From Nocardia asteroides (GTDB lineage: Bacteria; Actinomycetota; Actinomycetes; Mycobacteriales; Mycobacteriaceae): 64,000 bases of DNA. Made by a program: the position numbers and the translations under genes. The stretch is taken from the NCBI RefSeq assembly GCF_021183625.1, contig NZ_CP089214.1, positions 3,100,001-3,164,000 on the forward strand, in the 5' to 3' direction. The notes below the pieces were generated by a model. The model worked only from the letters and a program-made list of their open reading frames with translations, was not told the DNA's origin and ran no database searches. Numbering within the stretch: the stretch's first letter is position 1; every line of letters starts with the position of its first letter. This document shows positions 18,095 to 26,311 of this stretch, piece after piece.

Positions 18095-19560
18095 GCGATC
18101 AGGAAACCCCGCTGCGGCCGGTCGCGGCCGAGTCGATCACCGAGTGGCACGAGACCGCGGACGTGGTGATCGCCGGGTACGGCATCGCAGGCGTCTGCGC
18201 CGCCATCGAGGCGGCGCGGGCGGGCGCGAACGTGCTCATCCTGGAGCGCACCAGCGGCTGGGGCGGCGCCGCCTCGCTGGCGGGCGGCTGGGTGTACCTG
18301 GGTGGCGGGACCCCGCTGCAGCAGGCGCTCGGCTTCGAGGACTCGCCGGAGAACATGGAGAAGTTCCTGCTCGCGGCGGTCGGGCCGGGGGCGGACAGGG
18401 CGAAGATCGGCGACTACAGCCGGGGCAGCGTCGAGCACTACAACTGGCTGGTCGGCAACGGGGTGCCCTTCAAGGAGGAATTCTGGGGCGAGCCCGGCTG
18501 GGAGGCGCCGCACGACGAGGGCCTCGGCTACACCGGCGGCGAGAACGCCGCACCCTTCAACACGATCGCCACCCCGGCGCCGCGCGGGCACGTGCCGCAG
18601 ATGTCGAACAAGCGCACCGGCTCCAAGGGCGGCGGCTACATGCTGATGAAGCCGCTGGCCGAGACGGCTGAGGCGCTCGGCGTCCGGGTCGAGTACGACA
18701 TCCGGCTGGCCCGGCTGATCACCGACGGCGAGCGGGTGGTCGGGGTGCTGGCCAAGCGGTACGGCAAGGACGTCGCGGTCCGCGCGGAACGCGGGGTCGT
18801 GCTGGCCACCGGCAGCTTCGCCTACGCCGAGCAGATGATCGCCGACCACGCGCCGCAGCTGATCGGCCGCCCCGCCGCGGCCATCGAGGAGCACGACGGC
18901 ATCGGCATCAAGGTGGCCGTCGCGCTCGGCGCCGCCACCTCGCACCTGGACGCCACCGAGGTCGCGTTCATGGCCGACCCGCAGCTGATGGCGCGCGGCA
19001 TCATGGTGAACGGCCGAGGCCAGCGCTACGTCCCGGAGGACACCTACCCGGGCCGGATCGGGCAGATGACGCTGTTCCACCAGGAGAACCAGGCCTACCT
19101 GGTGATCGACGAGCGGGCGCACGAGGAGGCGCTGGCCACCGAGACCTCGACGCCGTTCTTCCGGGTGCCGCCCACCTGGGCCGCGGAGACCGTGGCCGAG
19201 CTGGAGAGCGACATGGGGCTCCCGGAGCAGGCGTTGCAGAGCACGGTCGAGGTCTACAACCGCTACGCCGCCGAAGGCACCGACCCGCTGTTCGGCAAGA
19301 AGGAGCAGTGGCTGCGGCCGCTCACCGGCGCGGTGGCCGCCTTCGACATGCGCAACTTCACCGCGGGCTTCACCCTCGGCGGGCTGCGCACCGATCTCGA
19401 TGCCAGGGTGCTGCATGTTTCCGGGGAGCCGATCCCCGGCCTCTACGCCGCCGGACGCTGCACTTCAGGCATCTGTACCGGCGGTTATGTCAGCGGCGCA
19501 TCACTCGGAGACGGTAGCTTCTACGGTCGGAGGGCCGGTCTCGCCGCGGCGAAGAACTGA
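18091..19560 (+). CDS. FAD-dependent oxidoreductase, KstD/fumarate reductase-like
   Basis: A 489-residue flavoprotein: DVVIAGYGIAGVCAAIEAARAG (dinucleotide-binding motif, residues about 25-46, quoted in part), then the fumarate-reductase/3-ketosteroid-dehydrogenase catalytic domain, and a C-terminal flavin-binding GRCTSGICTGGYVSG segment. This superfamily includes 3-ketosteroid delta1-dehydrogenases and relatives of Rv0785. In this context desaturation of a steroid-like ketone is plausible but unproved. GTG 18091 overlaps the CMD-like stop by four bases, so it belongs to the same operon. Confidence 0.85.
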   Translation: MSDQETPLRPVAAESITEWHETADVVIAGYGIAGVCAAIEAARAGANVLILERTSGWGGAASLAGGWVYLGGGTPLQQALGFEDSPENMEKFLLAAVGPGADRAKIGDYSRGSVEHYNWLVGNGVPFKEEFWGEPGWEAPHDEGLGYTGGENAAPFNTIATPAPRGHVPQMSNKRTGSKGGGYMLMKPLAETAEALGVRVEYDIRLARLITDGERVVGVLAKRYGKDVAVRAERGVVLATGSFAYAEQMIADHAPQLIGRPAAAIEEHDGIGIKVAVALGAATSHLDATEVAFMADPQLMARGIMVNGRGQRYVPEDTYPGRIGQMTLFHQENQAYLVIDERAHEEALATETSTPFFRVPPTWAAETVAELESDMGLPEQALQSTVEVYNRYAAEGTDPLFGKKEQWLRPLTGAVAAFDMRNFTAGFTLGGLRTDLDARVLHVSGEPIPGLYAAGRCTSGICTGGYVSGASLGDGSFYGRRAGLAAAKN

Positions 19561-19643
19561 CGCCGAATCGGCAAGATTCCCGGCGGCGCACTACCGTGCA
19601 AGATCAAGCCGCCTGATCACCTGAGCGAAAGACGAGGCAGGCA

Positions 19644-20510
19644 ATGCGTTTCGGCATCGTGCTGTTCACCAGTGACCGCGGTATCACCCCCGCGGCGGCG
19701 GCCAAGGCCGCCGAGGAGACCGGCTTCCACTCCTTCTACGTGCCCGAGCACACCCACATCCCGGTGAAGCGCGAGGCCGCCCATCCGCAGACCGGCGACG
19801 CGTCGCTGCCGGACGACCGCTACATGCGCACCCTCGACCCGTGGGTCGCGCTCGGCACCGCCGCCGCGGTGACCTCGCGGATAGAGCTGGCGACCGCGGT
19901 CGCGCTGCCGGTCGAGCACGACCCGATCACCCTGGCCAAGACCATCGCCACGCTGGACCACCTCTCCGGTGGCCGGGTGGTGCTCGGCGCCGGCTTCGGC
20001 TGGAACACCGACGAGCTGAGCGACCACGGCGTCCCGCCGGGCAAGCGGCGCACGGTGCTGCGCGAGTACCTGGAGGCCATGCGCGCGCTGTGGACCCAGG
20101 AGGAGGCGTCCTACCAGGGCGACTACGTCAGCTTCGGCCCCAGCTGGGCCTACCCCAAGCCGGCCCGCGACGTGCCGGTGCTGATCGGCGCGGCGGGAAC
20201 CGAGAAGACCTTCGGCTGGATCGCCAAGTCCGCCGACGGCTGGATCACCACCCCCGGCGAGACCGACGTGACCGACCGGCTGGCGCTGCTGCACCGGATC
20301 TGGGACGAGGCGGGCCGGGAAGGCAGACCGCGGGTCGTCGCGCTGGACTTCAAGCCGGACGCCGACCGGCTCACCGACTGGGCCGCCGCGGGCGTCACCG
20401 ACGTGCTCTACGGGCTGCCGGACAAACCGGAGCCCGAGGTCAGGGCCTACCTGGAACGGCTGGCCGGCAAGCTCGCCGCACTGCCCGCCGCCGTCGAAGC
20501 GGGGCGCTGA
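19644..20510 (+). CDS. LLM-class F420-dependent oxidoreductase
   Basis: A 288-residue luciferase-like TIM-barrel protein. Landmarks: MRFGIVLFTSDRG start, FYVPEHTHIP, ATAVALPVEHDPITLAKTIATLDHLSGGR (core of F420/FMN LLM proteins, quoted in part), and GAGFGWNTDEL. It is shorter than FMN bacterial luciferases and fits the small F420-dependent group. ATG 19644 follows GAGGCAGG. It is 83 bases after the flavoprotein and its stop overlaps the glycosyltransferase start by one base, so it may link the oxidation operon to the next cluster. Confidence 0.88.
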   Translation: MRFGIVLFTSDRGITPAAAAKAAEETGFHSFYVPEHTHIPVKREAAHPQTGDASLPDDRYMRTLDPWVALGTAAAVTSRIELATAVALPVEHDPITLAKTIATLDHLSGGRVVLGAGFGWNTDELSDHGVPPGKRRTVLREYLEAMRALWTQEEASYQGDYVSFGPSWAYPKPARDVPVLIGAAGTEKTFGWIAKSADGWITTPGETDVTDRLALLHRIWDEAGREGRPRVVALDFKPDADRLTDWAAAGVTDVLYGLPDKPEPEVRAYLERLAGKLAALPAAVEAGR

Positions 20511-21775
20511 TGCGGGTCGCCCTGCTCTCCTACCGCAGCAAGACGCACTGCGGCGGGCAGGGCGTCTACGTCCGGCTGCTCAGCTCCGGGCTGGTCGAGC
20601 TGGGCCACGAGGTCGAGGTCTTCTCCGGGCAGCCGTACCCGGAGGAGCTCGACCCGCGGGTCCGGCTGACCGAGGTGCCGAGCCTCGATCTCTACTGCGA
20701 CGAGAATCCGTTCCGCACCCCGCACCCGCGGGAGATCAGGGACCGGCTCGACGTGCTCGAGGTCGCCACCATGTGGACCGCGGGCTTCCCCGAGCCGCGC
20801 ACCTTCAGCCTGCGCGCGGCCCGGCTGCTGCGCGAGCGGCTCGCCGACTTCGACGTGGTGCACGACAACCAGTGCCTCGGCACCGGGCTGCTCGACATCG
20901 CGAAGCACCTGCCGGTGGTCGCCACCGTGCACCACCCGATCACCAGGGACCGCGCGGTCGACCTGGCCGCCGCGAAGTGGTGGCGCAAGCCGCTCGTGCA
21001 CCGCTGGTACGGCTTCCTCGGCATGCAGCAGCGGGTGGCGCGGCAACTTCCCGAGCTGGTCACCGTCTCCTCCACCTCGGCGACCGACATCGCCACCGAC
21101 TTCGGCGTCGACCCGGCGCAGCTGCACGTGGTGCCGCTCGGCGTCGACACCGAGCTCTTCGCCCCGCGCCCCGCGCCGCGGGTACCCGGCCGGATCGTCG
21201 CGGTGGCGAGCGCGGACAAGCCGCTCAAGGGCGTCGCGCACCTGCTGCGCGCCTGCGCCAGGATGCGCTCGCTGCGCTCGATCGAGCTGCACCTGGTGGC
21301 CAAGCTGGAGCCGAACGGCCCGACCGAGAAGATGATCGCCGAGCTCGGCCTCAGCGACATCGTGACGGTGCGCTCCGGCGTCACCGACCTGGAGCTGGCC
21401 GAGCTGCTCGCCTCCGCCGAGGTCGCCTGCATCCCGTCGCTGTACGAGGGGTTCTCGCTGCCCGCCGTCGAGGCCATGGCCAGCGGGACCCCGCTGGTGG
21501 TGAGCCGGGCGGGCGCGCTGCCCGAGGTGGTCGGCGAGCCCGGCGTCTGCGCCGAGCTGACCACCCCCGGCGACCACGCCGCGCTGGCGACCGTAATCGG
21601 CGGGCTGCTCGACGACCCCGCCCGCCGGGCCCGCATGCAGCTCGCCTGCCGGGAGCGCGCGGTCTCGGTGTTCAGCTGGGAGTCGGTGGCTGCACAGACC
21701 GTTGAGGTGTACCGGCGCGCGATCGAGCGGCACGCCGGTTCGGAGCAGGAGGAGGGCGCGCGTGCTGACCGTTGA
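20510..21775 (+). CDS. Glycosyltransferase family 4
   Basis: A 421-residue GT-B glycosyltransferase. The N-terminal glycine-rich loop (HCGGQGVYVRLLSSGL) binds the acceptor side; the C-terminal half has the donor-binding E-x7-E motif EGFSLPAVEAMASGTPLVVS of GT4. It probably transfers a hexose from a nucleotide sugar to a lipid or polyprenyl-type acceptor at the cytoplasmic face. ATG 20510 overlaps the LLM stop by one base, and its own end overlaps the methyltransferase start by 14 bases. No signal peptide or membrane helix is seen. Confidence 0.9.
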   Translation: MRVALLSYRSKTHCGGQGVYVRLLSSGLVELGHEVEVFSGQPYPEELDPRVRLTEVPSLDLYCDENPFRTPHPREIRDRLDVLEVATMWTAGFPEPRTFSLRAARLLRERLADFDVVHDNQCLGTGLLDIAKHLPVVATVHHPITRDRAVDLAAAKWWRKPLVHRWYGFLGMQQRVARQLPELVTVSSTSATDIATDFGVDPAQLHVVPLGVDTELFAPRPAPRVPGRIVAVASADKPLKGVAHLLRACARMRSLRSIELHLVAKLEPNGPTEKMIAELGLSDIVTVRSGVTDLELAELLASAEVACIPSLYEGFSLPAVEAMASGTPLVVSRAGALPEVVGEPGVCAELTTPGDHAALATVIGGLLDDPARRARMQLACRERAVSVFSWESVAAQTVEVYRRAIERHAGSEQEEGARADR

Positions 21776-22493
21776 TTTCGACCGGATCGGTGTCGGACCG
21801 GGGGTGCGGGTCATCGACGTCGGCTGCGGCGCGGGCAGGCACTCGTTCGAGGCCTACCGCCGCGGCGCCGAGGTGATCGCCTTCGACCAGGACGCCCCCG
21901 AACTCGACAAGGTCGAGACCATGTTCGGCGCCATGGCCGCCGCGGGCGAGGCGCCCCCCGGCGCCTCGGCCAAGACCGTCCAGGGCGACGCCCTGGCGCT
22001 CCCCTACGGCGACGACACCTTCGACGTGGTGCTCGCCTCGGAGATCCTGGAGCACGTCCCCGCCGACGAGGCCGCCATCGCGGAGCTGGTGCGGGTACTG
22101 CGCCCCGGCGGGCAGCTGGTGGTCACCGTGCCGCGCTGGCTGCCGGAGCGGATCTGCTGGGCGCTGTCGGACGAGTACCACGCCAACGAGGGCGGCCACG
22201 TCCGCATCTACAAGGCCGGTGAGCTGCGCGAGAAGGTGGCGAAGCTCGGCATGCGGTTCGTCCGCGACACCCACGTGCACGCGCTGCACTCGCCGTACTG
22301 GTGGATCAAGTGCGCGGTCGGGGTGCGCAACGACGAGCACCCGCTGGCCCGCGCCTACCACCGGTTGCTGGTGTGGGACATGATGAAGGCCCCCCGCGTC
22401 ACCCGCACCGCCGAGCGGCTGCTCGACCCGCTGATCGGCAAGAGCGTGGCCCTGTACTTCGTCAAGCCGGCGGTGCAGCGTGCCGCCCTCTGA
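21762..22493 (+). CDS. Class I SAM-dependent methyltransferase
   Basis: A 243-residue Methyltransf_11-type enzyme: SAM motif I VIDVGCGAGRHSFEA, acidic residue in IAFDQDAPEL, motif FDVVLASEILEHVP and LRPGGQLVVTVPRW. It methylates an unknown small molecule or lipid, perhaps the product of the adjacent glycosyltransferase. GTG 21762 has a strong AGGAGG and lies 14 bases inside the glycosyltransferase gene; the open frame upstream is ignored for that reason. The C-terminus has several aromatic residues (SPYWWIK), possibly for a lipid substrate. Confidence 0.9.
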   Translation: MLTVDFDRIGVGPGVRVIDVGCGAGRHSFEAYRRGAEVIAFDQDAPELDKVETMFGAMAAAGEAPPGASAKTVQGDALALPYGDDTFDVVLASEILEHVPADEAAIAELVRVLRPGGQLVVTVPRWLPERICWALSDEYHANEGGHVRIYKAGELREKVAKLGMRFVRDTHVHALHSPYWWIKCAVGVRNDEHPLARAYHRLLVWDMMKAPRVTRTAERLLDPLIGKSVALYFVKPAVQRAAL

Positions 22494-23511
22494 ACTCCCC
22501 TCCGTCGCGGGGGTGTTCAGCAGGCGGCAGTGCCTGAAGACCGCGGAGTCGATCGCGACCGCGCAGGAGTCCACGGGCGCCATCCCGTGGTTCACCGGCG
22601 GGCACACCGACCCGTGGGACCACGTGGAGTCGGCCATGGCGCTGTCCGTGGCCGGGCTCTACGACGAGGCGGTGGTCGCCTACCGCTGGTCGGCGTCGAC
22701 GCAGAACGCCGACGGCTCCTGGCCGCGGCAGTTCCGCTCCGGGGTCGTGGAATCCACGGATATCGACGTCAATTTCTGTGCCTACCTTGCGGTCGGCGTC
22801 TGGCACCACCTGCTGCGCAGCGGCGACCTCGCGTTCGCCCGCGAACTGTGGCCGAGCGTGCGCGCCGGGCTCGATTTCGTGGTCGCGCTGCAGCTGCCGC
22901 GCGGGGTGATCCCGTGGACCCTCGGCACGGACGAGGCGCTGGTCACCGGCAATTCGAGCATGTACCAGAGCCTCGGCTGCGGGCTCGCGCTCGCCGAGCG
23001 GCTCGGCGACCCGCAGCCCCTCTGGGCCGCGGCGCGGCACCGGCTCGGTGTCGCTTTGCGCGACGATCCCGGCGCCTGCACGCCAAAGGATCGCTACTCC
23101 ATGGATTGGTACTACCCGATCCTCGGCGGTGCCCTGCGCGGGCCGGGGGCGCACGCGCGCATCGACGCCTCGTGGTCGCGGTTCGTGGTGGGCAATATCG
23201 GGATTCGCTGCGTCGACGATCGGCCGTGGGTCACCGGCGCGGAGACCTGTGAGCTCGTCCTCGCGCTGGACGCCATGGGCGAGCACTCACGCGCCCGGAC
23301 GCTGTTCGCCGCCATGCAGCACCTGCGGGAATTGGACGGGTCGTACTGGACCGGGCTGGTGTTCGCCGACGGGAAGCGGTGGCCAGAGGAGCGCACCACC
23401 TGGACCGGGGCCGCGGTTGTCCTGGCGGCCGACGCTTTGTCCCGCGCTACCCCCGCCAACGGCGTCTTCCGCGACCTGCTCCCCGACGCGGTCCCCGTCA
23501 CCTCCGGCTAG
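22480..23511 (+). CDS. Alpha/alpha-toroid protein (annotated elsewhere as prenyltransferase-like)
   Basis: A 343-residue protein with repeated helical segments ending in short Gly/Trp-rich turns (QNADGSWPRQF, ELDGSYWTGL), as in the alpha/alpha-barrel of prenyltransferases, squalene cyclases and glycoside hydrolases. It lacks the DxDD of squalene-hopene cyclases and any clear prenyltransferase metal site, so an enzyme name is not justified. GTG 22480 overlaps the methyltransferase stop by 14 bases. The tight coupling of glycosyltransferase, methyltransferase and toroid protein suggests one pathway, possibly modification of a glycosylated isoprenoid or glycan. Confidence 0.75.
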   Translation: MPPSELPSVAGVFSRRQCLKTAESIATAQESTGAIPWFTGGHTDPWDHVESAMALSVAGLYDEAVVAYRWSASTQNADGSWPRQFRSGVVESTDIDVNFCAYLAVGVWHHLLRSGDLAFARELWPSVRAGLDFVVALQLPRGVIPWTLGTDEALVTGNSSMYQSLGCGLALAERLGDPQPLWAAARHRLGVALRDDPGACTPKDRYSMDWYYPILGGALRGPGAHARIDASWSRFVVGNIGIRCVDDRPWVTGAETCELVLALDAMGEHSRARTLFAAMQHLRELDGSYWTGLVFADGKRWPEERTTWTGAAVVLAADALSRATPANGVFRDLLPDAVPVTSG

Positions 23512-23650
23512 CGCGAGCGCCGCCCAGAACCACGTCACCCACCGGCTGCGGTGAGCTGCCCTCCTCCCTCAGCGGGTAGATTTGTTTCGAGCACGGGCGG
23601 GCAGGGGGCGGCACGATGGCATCGGAGCGTTCTTTTCCAGGCGGACAGCG

Positions 23651-23962
23651 GTGACCGCCGGGAACACGCCGTTCTCCGTGGACCTCGACGAGGTGGAACA
23701 GGTCGTCTCGAGGCTGACCGGGCTCGCCGGATTCCTCGCCGATCACATCGACCAGATCGACGCGAAGGTATCGACGCTATTGGGCGGTGCAGCATGGGAG
23801 GGCGCCGCCGCACAGGCCTACGGGACAACACAGCAGCAGTGGTCGGCCGGCGCCCGCCAGTTCGTCGATGGCGTCCGCGGGATGAGCACAGCGGCCCGGG
23901 CCGCGCACGATTCCTACACCGAAGCCGGCACCGTCAATACCCGGCTGTTCCGCGGCAGGTAG
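23651..23962 (+). CDS. WXG100-family protein
   Basis: A 103-residue helical-hairpin protein with the central W-x-G turn in GAAWEGAAAQAY (about residue 50). WXG100 proteins are type VII secretion substrates or chaperone partners that pair with a second helical protein. GTG 23651 is chosen because the WXG100 fold begins right after it; the longer open frame upstream would add a basic, non-homologous stretch. The next gene begins 11 bases later and encodes a longer protein with a related N-terminus, so the two probably form a heterodimer. No ESX core genes are in the window. Confidence 0.85.
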   Translation: MTAGNTPFSVDLDEVEQVVSRLTGLAGFLADHIDQIDAKVSTLLGGAAWEGAAAQAYGTTQQQWSAGARQFVDGVRGMSTAARAAHDSYTEAGTVNTRLFRGR

Positions 23963-23973
23963 GGGGTTCGACA

Positions 23974-25620
23974 TTGTCGCCGATCACCGTCGACCCCGCT
24001 GTCTACTACGCTGCCGCGCAGGCGATTCGTAGCGAGTACGCGGGGGTGCTCGACTCGGTCCACAACTCGCTGAACCCGGGACTCGCGACCAGCGCGGGAA
24101 TGGCCGGAAACTATCCGGCCGCCGCTCCGTGGGTGAGCAGATACTCCTCGGTCGCCGCCGATCTGGAAGGCGTGCTCGTCGCTTACGGCAACGCGGTTCA
24201 GACCATGGGCGACATGCTCGAGCTCGCCGGCTACACCTGGGCGAAGGCCGAACACGACGCGAACCCGGCCACGAACAAGGGCGGCGGGCCGGTGTCGCCA
24301 CCACCCCGAGTCGGCCAGACCTGGGACGACAGGAATATCGACATTCCCGACCCCATGCCCGCGCCGTACACCACCTCCGATCGCGGCCTGCGGTCCAACT
24401 CGGACACCTTCCGGGATACGTTCGCCGCCGCCCTCCGGCACGGCAATGCGCAGGTACCGACCGGGGACACCGACGCACTCGACGCGGCGAGCACCGCGTG
24501 GCGCAGCTTCGGCGACCATGACACGTGGCGCGCAGGCCCCGCCCGCATCCAGGCGATAGCCGCCTCCTTCGACACGGCCGAAGCGCCGGAAAAGGCAGAC
24601 ATCCTCGCCATGCTCGGCATTCTCGCCGCAGCGCCCACCACCGTCACCGAAGTCGCCGCGGGGTTCGCCACGACCACCGCGGCGCATGCCGCCGCGCTCG
24701 CAGACCTACGATCGCGACTGGTGGCGAATGCGGCCGGAGCTTTCCCGGGCAGCACCGTCACAGCGGCAGGCTCGAACACCGCGGTCACCATCTCCTTCGC
24801 GGAAGCACCGGAGGGCGCGGCCCTGGTGGACGGGGCCGCGGCGCTCGCGACCGCGATCACGGGCCATACGCTCTACAGTCTGCTCGCCGCCGCCGAGTTC
24901 GCCGCCGCCGAGAATCTTTCGCAACTGAAGGCGAGGCTGGAGGAAATCATGTCCTCACCCGTCGATGAACTCGTCAACCGAGCCACCTGGAAATCTCCCG
25001 CGCCCAAATGCGAGCTCAACCCCGACGGCCTGCGTGACTACCACGGGGCCAACGACATCGTGCGCGGATGGATCGATGACGCGGTCCGCTACGGCAACGA
25101 AGCCGGAGTCGACCCCAAGCAGGTACTCGCCGTCATCTTCAATGAAGGCGGGGACCGGGCAGATACCCAGCTCGAGCAGATCGGGAGCGGATTCTGGGAT
25201 GCGACCAGAGATATCCTCAATCCGTTCCGCGAGGCCACCAGTCCCACCGGTATGGGCATGTCACTCGGCTTGACCAATATCAAAGAGAAGACCTACCAGG
25301 AACTTCAGGAGCAATTCCCGGATCAATTCGGACACATTCCCTGGGAGCGCGTTCAGTACGATGATTCGTTTGCGATCATGGCAGCCACCTTTACCATGGC
25401 AAGAATAAAGGACCAATATGGCCCGACACTCCCCGACGAAATCAGGGAACGGTACAGCAGCAATGATTTCATGGCGGCGGGGTACAATTCGGAAGGCGCC
25501 ATGGACGACTACTACAGACGGAAGGACCTGGGACCGCAGGTCAAGCAGTATGTCGCTATGAACGACGCTTCGTATGCCAGAGCTTCCGAAATAATAGACG
25601 GAGCATACACATGCCGATAG
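23974..25620 (+). CDS. Putative WXG-type secreted effector with lysozyme/SLT-like C-terminal domain
   Basis: A 548-residue protein starting at TTG 23974 after AGGGGG. Residues 1-100 are helical and WXG/LXG-like; a Pro-rich linker follows (about 105-135), then a second helical region (about 150-345). Residues about 355-548 look like a lysozyme/transglycosylase fold: VIFNEGG with candidate catalytic Glu391, SLGLTNIK (residues 430-437, like the S/G-L-x-Q motif), and AAGYNSEG (residues 501-508, like the AYNAG motif). I infer a peptidoglycan-cleaving effector exported by a type VII system. The 3' half is much poorer in GC than the 5' half, as in modular toxins that gain C-terminal domains by transfer. 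Confidence 0.7.
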   Translation: MSPITVDPAVYYAAAQAIRSEYAGVLDSVHNSLNPGLATSAGMAGNYPAAAPWVSRYSSVAADLEGVLVAYGNAVQTMGDMLELAGYTWAKAEHDANPATNKGGGPVSPPPRVGQTWDDRNIDIPDPMPAPYTTSDRGLRSNSDTFRDTFAAALRHGNAQVPTGDTDALDAASTAWRSFGDHDTWRAGPARIQAIAASFDTAEAPEKADILAMLGILAAAPTTVTEVAAGFATTTAAHAAALADLRSRLVANAAGAFPGSTVTAAGSNTAVTISFAEAPEGAALVDGAAALATAITGHTLYSLLAAAEFAAAENLSQLKARLEEIMSSPVDELVNRATWKSPAPKCELNPDGLRDYHGANDIVRGWIDDAVRYGNEAGVDPKQVLAVIFNEGGDRADTQLEQIGSGFWDATRDILNPFREATSPTGMGMSLGLTNIKEKTYQELQEQFPDQFGHIPWERVQYDDSFAIMAATFTMARIKDQYGPTLPDEIRERYSSNDFMAAGYNSEGAMDDYYRRKDLGPQVKQYVAMNDASYARASEIIDGAYTCR

Positions 25621-26108
25621 CTCGCCGAGCACAGAAGGCTTCGAAGTACCTGTTGATTGCGCTTCTGGTAGCCGTAGGAATCTCGCCGGTGATCTTCGTC
25701 GGCGTAATCGCATGGGGACGAATTCGCGCCGAAGTCGATCCGCCGGCAGAAATGCGACATGCCACGTCCACCGAGGTGGATGGCTTCGAGGAAGTCTCTC
25801 TCAGCAGTGCGAATATCGATCGCCTGATGGTCACCAAGACCTTCATCGGCCCTGTGGTCGACAGGCCACAGGATGGAATCAACTCGCCAGGTGCGGCGTT
25901 CACGCCGATGGACAGGGCGAACGCTTCGTACGGCACGATATTTCTCGTACACGGATCCTATCGAGATGGTTGCTTCGTAGGCGTCCACCAGATCGGCGAC
26001 GGGCGAGCGCTGAGGGGCGTCGAGGGGTTGTCGGATACCCAACGCGGCGAGGTGGCCCGGGGCGAAAAGATAGTCTTGGAAATGAAGTTCGCGTGCGGGC
26101 AAGGGTGA
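25611..26108 (+). CDS. Membrane-anchored small protein, candidate immunity or partner protein
   Basis: A 165-residue protein: basic N-terminus, one membrane segment at about residues 13-35 (YLLIALLVAVGISPVIFVG), then an extracytoplasmic domain with two cysteines (DGCFVG and FACGQG) that could form a disulfide. It resembles no family I know. It overlaps the effector-like gene by 10 bases and shares its low GC. A protein anchored outside the membrane directly downstream of a predicted wall hydrolase is a good position for an immunity protein. This is inference from context only. Confidence 0.6.
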   Translation: MPIARRAQKASKYLLIALLVAVGISPVIFVGVIAWGRIRAEVDPPAEMRHATSTEVDGFEEVSLSSANIDRLMVTKTFIGPVVDRPQDGINSPGAAFTPMDRANASYGTIFLVHGSYRDGCFVGVHQIGDGRALRGVEGLSDTQRGEVARGEKIVLEMKFACGQG

Positions 26109-26311
26109 TTTCCCGTTCGACGTAACACGGTCTCGGAAATGCGGAGGCTCACGTCAACCATGTTCCGGCACCTGGCGAGGACCTGCTGGCCGTTCGCCGA
26201 ACAGTCGTAATCAGGTACCTCGTGCGGTAGTGGCCTTCACGCCTACCGATGATTTCCGCGCGGGTGTGCCGTCCTACCTTCGACTAGCCGGAGAGCGCAG
26301 GAGGAACGGAC

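Noticed and set aside
22480..23511. Squalene-hopene cyclase or prenyltransferase
   Set aside because: The toroid-like repeats fit, but no DxDD motif or metal-binding site of those enzymes is visible.
23551..23973. N-terminal extension of the effector-like frame through the WXG100 gene
   Set aside because: The region is fully occupied by the WXG100 gene in another frame; TTG 23974 has its own ribosome site.
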